From the NCBI GenBank assembly GCA_902826695.1, contig CADEFU010000006.1:124001-188000 (forward strand): a stretch of DNA of 64,000 nucleotides, written 5' to 3'. This DNA is from an uncultured Alphaproteobacteria bacterium. GTDB taxonomy: Bacteria > Pseudomonadota > Alphaproteobacteria > Micropepsales > Micropepsaceae. The notes beneath the pieces are model-generated. The model did not search any database, was not told where the DNA came from, and worked only from the letters and a program-made list of their open reading frames with translations. The translations under genes and the position numbers were made by a program. Positions 59,934 through 64,000 of the stretch are shown in pieces (within the stretch, counting starts at the first letter, position 1; each line of letters opens with the position of its first letter).

Positions 59934-59953
59934 GCCGTCGCCGCGGCGACGGC
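59934..59953. promoter_or_regulatory. 20-bp perfect palindrome upstream of ltaE
   Basis: GCCGTCGCCG immediately followed by its reverse complement CGGCGACGGC, with no spacer, 38 bases upstream of the ltaE start and 38 after the stop of the small membrane gene. Candidate operator; a 20-bp perfect palindrome is rare even at high GC. Confidence 0.35.
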
Positions 59954-59990
59954 CCCTTGTGCGTGGCCGCCGATTCCGGCTGGGGGCGCG

Positions 59991-60236
59991 TTAGTGGCGC
60001 GCCAGTTCGCGCTTCGGCGAGGACGGGCGGAACACGAGATAGAGCAAGCCGAGGACCAGCAGGAACGGGGCTGCCCAGAACAGGAGATGGATCGCGAGAC
60101 CCAAGACCGTGAAGAGGATCGACAACGCGACGCCGACGGCTGCGAAGCCGAGGCCAACCACGATCGCAAAGATCACGATGGGTGCAATCATCAACAAAAC
60201 CAAGAAACCGATCAGAGCCCCGAACAAGTCGCCCAT
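59991..60236 (-). CDS. Small integral membrane protein
   Basis: 81 residues with three hydrophobic stretches (ALIGFLVLLMIAPIVIFAIVVGLGF, AVGVALSILFTVLGLAIHLLFW, APFLLVLGLLYLVF), ending in a basic tail PSSPKRELARH. No homologue can be named. It probably shares a transcript with ltaE, downstream of it. Confidence 0.65.
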   Translation of the reverse strand: MGDLFGALIGFLVLLMIAPIVIFAIVVGLGFAAVGVALSILFTVLGLAIHLLFWAAPFLLVLGLLYLVFRPSSPKRELARH

Positions 60237-60330
60237 ACGTGCCTCCCAATGCCGCTCTCCCGCGGCTATTGAGAGGTAAATAGTACGAACCTGCTACTAT
60301 GGCAAGGGCTAATTTCCGGGAGTCTTGAGG

Positions 60331-61383
60331 TTATTGCTCGACCATCTCGACCCGGCGGTTCTTGGTCTGACCCTCTTCCGTCCGGTTGGTCGCGATCGGC
60401 GCCAGAGAGGCGAGGCCCCGGGCCGTCAGACGTTTGGCGTCGATCCCGAACCTGGTCGACAGCGCTTTGACGACGGCTTGGGCGCGACGTTGGGACAACC
60501 CGGTGTTGTAGTCGAGCTTACCTTGGTTGTCGGTGTGGCCGATGATGAAGACCTTGAGTTTCGGATCCATCATCAGGGCCTTGGCCATCTCGGCCAGTTG
60601 CGGTTCGGATTGCGGTTTGATGTCGGCTTTATCGAAGTCGAACTGGATGCCGTAGAAGACGGCGCGGCCTTCCTTGGCGATGTCGCTCGTGATCACGTCG
60701 GCTTTGAGCGTCACGATCTTTTGCTCCATGCCGGCCGCATCGACCATTTCGATCAACGCGGTCGGGCGATCGTTCAGCACTTCGCTGTAGGCGCCCATCG
60801 AACCGCCGCGATTCACGGCGACATAAAGAGCCGCGTAGCTGTCGCCTTTTTTCAGGAGCGCGTAGCGCACGTCGATGACCGCATCGAAAGCCGCTTGAAT
60901 CAACAGATTCCTGATCTGGGTGTAGCCGGGGGCCAGCGGCTGAGCTTGCTTGTTGTCCCAACGGTACTTGATCGCGAAGAACGCCTCGCCACAGGCTTCC
61001 TTGGCGCATTCGAAGGCTGGCGCGTAGCCCTTGGCGACGAGCGCGTCGCGGTGGTTCTTGAAGACTTCGAGCGAGGAGCGGCCGGCGGGCGAAACATAGA
61101 GCGTACGGGTTACCTTGCCCGAGGCAGTGACCGTCGCGGCGAACTTCTTCTTCGAGTCGTAGGATTTTCCTTCGGCCGCGGCAGAGGCCATCGTCAGCTC
61201 GTCGAACGCCTTCACGGTTTGGCCGAGGATGTGGGAGCCTTCGTAGCGGCCGGTTTGCGGATGGTCGACGGCCTTCGGCGCGTCTTTGCCAGCTTCGGCA
61301 ACGTAGCGCGGGTCCGGTGCTGCGGTGGCGGCCGTCGCAGCAAAGATGACGGCGAGGGCGAAGGCGGCTGGCGAGGTGCGCAT
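60331..61383 (-). CDS. OmpA-family outer-membrane/periplasmic protein with DUF4892-like region
   Basis: 350 residues from ATG 61383 with a signal peptide (AFALAVIFAATAATA). The C-terminal OmpA peptidoglycan-binding domain is clear: GIQFDFDKADIKPQSEPQLAEMAKALMMDPKLKVFIIGHTDNQGKLDYNTGLSQRRAQAVVKALSTRFGIDAKRLTARGLASLAPIATNRTEEGQTKNRRVEMV. The N-terminal half (GRYEGSHILGQTVKAFDEL, GYTQIRNLLIQAA) resembles the DUF4892 type seen in pseudomonad OmpA-like proteins. It likely tethers the outer layer to peptidoglycan. Confidence 0.87.
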   Translation of the reverse strand: MRTSPAAFALAVIFAATAATAAPDPRYVAEAGKDAPKAVDHPQTGRYEGSHILGQTVKAFDELTMASAAAEGKSYDSKKKFAATVTASGKVTRTLYVSPAGRSSLEVFKNHRDALVAKGYAPAFECAKEACGEAFFAIKYRWDNKQAQPLAPGYTQIRNLLIQAAFDAVIDVRYALLKKGDSYAALYVAVNRGGSMGAYSEVLNDRPTALIEMVDAAGMEQKIVTLKADVITSDIAKEGRAVFYGIQFDFDKADIKPQSEPQLAEMAKALMMDPKLKVFIIGHTDNQGKLDYNTGLSQRRAQAVVKALSTRFGIDAKRLTARGLASLAPIATNRTEEGQTKNRRVEMVEQ

Positions 61384-61619
61384 GGGGTCCCTTTTTCGAG
61401 TCGGTCTGTCTCGCGCTCTGTTTAGGGGCGGTTGCAGGCGCACCACAAGGCGACGGGGATCGCATTTCCTACACATTGTTCGCTGCGCAAAATGCCACCC
61501 CGCCGCGTTAGGGTCGTCGCCTTGTTATGGTGATTCGCTTGGGTTTTGCGTCTCCACGCCGCGTTCAGCCGCTCCCGGTTGCTGGTTGGTCCGGCCCAGC
61601 CGTGGCAGAGAGTGCGCCT

Positions 61620-62318
61620 ATGAAGGCCGCACAGCTCATCGATCTCAGTATTATCATCCCGACGCTCAATGCGGGCGCGCGGTTGAGCGCGACGTTGGCC
61701 GCGATCGCAGAGGCGTGCGAAACGCTCAGCGTCGATGTGATCGTCGTCGATGGCGGTTCGTCCGACGACACGGTTGCACGCGCGGTCGCGGGCGGCGCGA
61801 GGGTGATCGAGGCTGCGCGCGGGCGCGGCGTTCAGTTGTCTGCTGGTGCCAAGGAAGCCACTGGGCGCTGGCTGTTGTTCCTGCATGCGGACACGACGCT
61901 CGAGCCGTTTTGGAGCACGACGGTTACCTCGTTTATGCGCGGCAAAGGTAATGGACTTAAGGCCGCCTACTTCACGTTTGCGCTCGACGACGCATCCGGC
62001 GCTGCGCGGCGTGTCGAGAAGCTTGCGAATTGGCGCGCGCGGAAGTTCGGATTGCCGTATGGCGACCAGGGATTGCTGCTGTCGCGCACGATGTACCATT
62101 CGCTGGTCGGCTATCTCGATCTTCCTATCATGGAAGATGTCGACATGGTGCGACGGATAGGGCGGCAAAACCTTGTCGAGCTGCCAGCGACGGCGACGAC
62201 GTCGGCAGAGCGCTACCGGCGCGACGGATACTGGTGGCGGCCGGTGAAGAACCTCTGCTTGCTCACGCTCTACTTCTTAGGCGTTTCGCCAAAGCGGCTT
62301 GCCCGCATGTATGGCTAA
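61620..62318 (+). CDS. Glycosyltransferase family 2, TIGR04283-type
   Basis: 232 residues from ATG 61620. GT2 features: LSIIIPTLNAGARLSATLAAIAE, DVIVVDGGSSDDTVARAVAGGARVIEAARGRGVQLSAGAKEATGRWLLFLHADT, and the late LPIMEDVDMVRRIGR. The combination with the following gene is the recurrent TIGR04283-TIGR04282 pair in alphaproteobacteria and cyanobacteria. Its acceptor is not known. It overlaps the next gene start. Confidence 0.9.
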   Translation: MKAAQLIDLSIIIPTLNAGARLSATLAAIAEACETLSVDVIVVDGGSSDDTVARAVAGGARVIEAARGRGVQLSAGAKEATGRWLLFLHADTTLEPFWSTTVTSFMRGKGNGLKAAYFTFALDDASGAARRVEKLANWRARKFGLPYGDQGLLLSRTMYHSLVGYLDLPIMEDVDMVRRIGRQNLVELPATATTSAERYRRDGYWWRPVKNLCLLTLYFLGVSPKRLARMYG

Positions 62319-62892
62319 ACCGCTCGTCATCATTTTCGCGAAGGTGCCGCGGTATGGCGCGGTGAAGACCAGGCTTGCGCGCGACATTGGTGCCGGTGAA
62401 GCGCTCAGGTTCTACCGGCGGACGCTGGCTGCGGCTGTGCGGCGGATGGCGGGCGATGCGCGGTTCGAGACCGTACTGGCGTTGACGCCGGATCACCTCG
62501 GCAACGGGTATCGCGCCAGGGTTCGTCTCGCACCGCAAGGCGGCGGCGATCTTGGACGGCGGATGGTGCGCGCGTTGCGCGCGGCAGGAAATCGCCCCGC
62601 GATCGTGATCGGCAGCGACATACCGGATGTCACGTCAGCGCATGCGGCAGCGGCGTTTGCTGTGCTTGGCCGCGCGCCGTTCGTGTTGGGGCCTGCGGCC
62701 GATGGCGGCTATTGGCTTATCGGTGCGCGGCATCCGGCACAGTTGAGACTCGATGCGCTCGACGGCGTTCGGTGGTCTTCGCCGCACACCATGGGGGACT
62801 CGATGGCGCGGCTTCCGCGGGCTGCGGTCTTAAGTGCCGTTCTGGACGACATCGACGACGGCGCAACCTACCGCCGCCTCATGACGCGTTAG
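62311..62892 (+). CDS. DUF2064/TIGR04282 nucleotidyltransferase-like protein
   Basis: 193 residues from ATG 62311, overlapping the previous stop. Sequence: IIFAKVPRYGAVKTRLARDIGAGEALRFYRRTLAAAVRRM, PAIVIGSDIPDVTSAHAAAAFAVLGRAPFVLGPAADGGYWLIGAR, typical of the TIGR04282/DUF2064 family, which has a GT-A-like fold related to CofC and MobA. It probably works with the upstream GT2 enzyme on a sugar or lipid; the reaction is not established. The C-terminus converges with the aminotransferase gene. Confidence 0.88.
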   Translation: MAKPLVIIFAKVPRYGAVKTRLARDIGAGEALRFYRRTLAAAVRRMAGDARFETVLALTPDHLGNGYRARVRLAPQGGGDLGRRMVRALRAAGNRPAIVIGSDIPDVTSAHAAAAFAVLGRAPFVLGPAADGGYWLIGARHPAQLRLDALDGVRWSSPHTMGDSMARLPRAAVLSAVLDDIDDGATYRRLMTR

Positions 62893-64000
62893 CGGATTTC
62901 GCGCAGCGCTTCGACCAGGCGCGCGACGTCGGATTCGTCTTGATATACGCCGAAGCCGATGCGCAAGCGGTCGTCGCGGTGGTCCACGATGATGTTGCGG
63001 CGGCTGAGCTCGCTGTCGAGGCGGGCGGCTTCGTTTGTGCGGAACGTCAGGAAGCGGCCGCGGCGTTTTTCGTCGGCGATCATCAGGTTGATCGGGCTCA
63101 GGCTTGTTTTCACCTGACCGAGTTCGTCGAGGAACAATTGCTGGAGCTTAAGGCAATACGTATGCATCGCGGCGACGTCGATCTTTTCGCGCGTCAGCCA
63201 ATCCATGACGGCGTTGAAGCGGTAAAGGCCTGAGGGATCGAACGTGGCGCCGGCGAAGCGGCTGGCGTCCGTGCCGTAGGCGACGGCGCCGTGGCGGGCT
63301 TTGCCAAGCGCGCCGAACTCGGCGTACCAGCCCGTGTCGCGGGGACGTTCGCCGTAGCCCGGCGGGCAATGCATGAAGCATACGCCTTCGCCCGCCATCG
63401 CGTATTTGTAACCGCCGGCGATGTAGAACGCGCGTGATGCGACCGCGCCCAAGTTCACGGGAAGCGCCATGAACGCGTGGTAGCCATCGATGACGGCGAA
63501 TGCTTCGCGGTCCGGTATTGCGGTCAGAATTTCGCTGAGGTCGGCCGTTGAGAGCGCGAAACCTGAGTTGAAGAAGACGTGGCTAAGCCAGACGATGTCC
63601 CAGTCGTCGCGATCGGCCAGGGCGTCAAGGAAGCGCTTCTTGAACGTCGGAAATGGTTCGACGGGCACACGGACAATGTTGACGAGTTCGTCTTCCTCAA
63701 GACGCGCCATTTGACGGGTGAAGGAGTGAAACTCGCTGTCGGTGGTGAGCACGTTGTGCTTTGGCAGGCCATGCGTCGCAGAGAGAAGGCGCAGCAGAAG
63801 GCTGTGCGTATTTGGGGCGAAAGCAATTGTGCGCGGGTCCGGCAGCGACAGCGTGCGCGCGACATGAGCTTGGGCTGCAGGGATCACCTTTTCGAAGATC
63901 GTGTCCCATTTGCGATCAAGGTGCGTGGCGGCGTCCAGCCAGTACTGCTGCTGCGCGTCGAGCGTCACGTCCGGCCAAGGGTGGTGGCTGTGGGCGGCGA
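62889..64000 (-). CDS. Aminotransferase class V/kynureninase-like PLP enzyme (5' end beyond window)
   Basis: At least 370 residues. The frame continues upstream of 63968 with AAHSHHPWPDVTLDAQQQYW and leaves the window, so the N-terminus is missing. Features: FAPNTHSLLLRLLSA, TTDSEFHSFTRQM, WLSHVFFNSGFALS, AVIDGYHAFMALP, and the PLP lysine in AGGYKYAMAGEGVCFMHCPPGYGERP. This is a kynureninase-like class V aminotransferase group. The specific substrate is not clear from sequence alone. Confidence 0.82.
   Translation of the reverse strand, partial: AAHSHHPWPDVTLDAQQQYWLDAATHLDRKWDTIFEKVIPAAQAHVARTLSLPDPRTIAFAPNTHSLLLRLLSATHGLPKHNVLTTDSEFHSFTRQMARLEEDELVNIVRVPVEPFPTFKKRFLDALADRDDWDIVWLSHVFFNSGFALSTADLSEILTAIPDREAFAVIDGYHAFMALPVNLGAVASRAFYIAGGYKYAMAGEGVCFMHCPPGYGERPRDTGWYAEFGALGKARHGAVAYGTDASRFAGATFDPSGLYRFNAVMDWLTREKIDVAAMHTYCLKLQQLFLDELGQVKTSLSPINLMIADEKRRGRFLTFRTNEAARLDSELSRRNIIVDHRDDRLRIGFGVYQDESDVARLVEALREIR

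Overview
This 64-kb window is GC-rich, densely coding chromosome from an alphaproteobacterium. The evidence is gene content and order: a pyruvate kinase/DUF1036/N-formylglutamate amidohydrolase neighbourhood, a CpdR response regulator divergent from a second N-formylglutamate amidohydrolase, the one-cysteine type of ribosomal protein L36, a YfhM/PBP1C pair, a SinR-like XRE regulator next to a HisN-type phosphatase, and a ROSE-type RNA thermometer in front of a small heat-shock gene. I cannot name a genus; the order Hyphomicrobiales or a relative such as the Rhizomicrobium/Micropepsis group would fit.

Layout. 1-9.4 kb is carbon metabolism: an amidohydrolase fragment, glycerate 2-kinase, DUF1036, pyruvate kinase, a TPR protein, a Tat-exported amine oxidase and a glcDEF glycolate oxidase operon. 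Glycolate oxidation and glycerate phosphorylation feed the same lower-glycolysis node. rpmJ and an MltB-type lytic transglycosylase follow. 10.9-15.4 kb holds four head-to-tail LuxR-type regulators behind an MFS exporter. 15.5-26.3 kb is envelope biology: a YHS protein, PBP1C with its alpha-2-macroglobulin partner, an L,D-transpeptidase and a lipoprotein trypsin-like protease. 26.4-30.2 kb carries D-amino acid dehydrogenase, a lipase, a MarR regulator with a clear operator, a CPBP protease and a receiver protein.

29.7-36 kb is an accessory patch. It has two decayed copies of a dadA 3' end, REP-like half-palindromes, a DUF5677 gene, small hypothetical genes, a truncated HNH gene, a SIMPL-domain gene, a conserved hypothetical pair whose second gene runs into a 153-bp nested palindromic repeat (its sister copy is at 18.1 kb), a 2OG-Fe(II) oxygenase-like gene and tRNA-Val(GAC).

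36-51.5 kb returns to core functions: CpdR, amidohydrolase, GNAT, a likely minus-strand small RNA with an anti-Shine-Dalgarno motif, a glycosyltransferase, a SulP transporter followed by a decapitated beta-carbonic anhydrase, TypA/BipA, an XRE regulator, HisN-like phosphatase, lysophospholipase-like hydrolase, SCP2 protein, two outer-membrane proteins, a TPR-sulfotransferase and Hsp20. 51.5-64 kb has an acyl-CoA synthetase/GNAT fusion, an HSL-type esterase, a RAYT transposase relative that has lost both key catalytic residues, a 5'-nucleotidase, fasciclin, threonine aldolase, an OmpA protein, two small-molecule glycosyltransferase-like genes and an aminotransferase that runs off the right edge.

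The most interesting items are the candidate sRNA at about 38.8 kb, the catalytically dead RAYT together with REP-like repeats, the repeated dadA tails flanking cargo, the four LuxR paralogues with dyad operators, the nested palindromic repeat family, the ROSE element and the carbonic anhydrase remnant. All functional calls come from reading the sequence; no database search was run.
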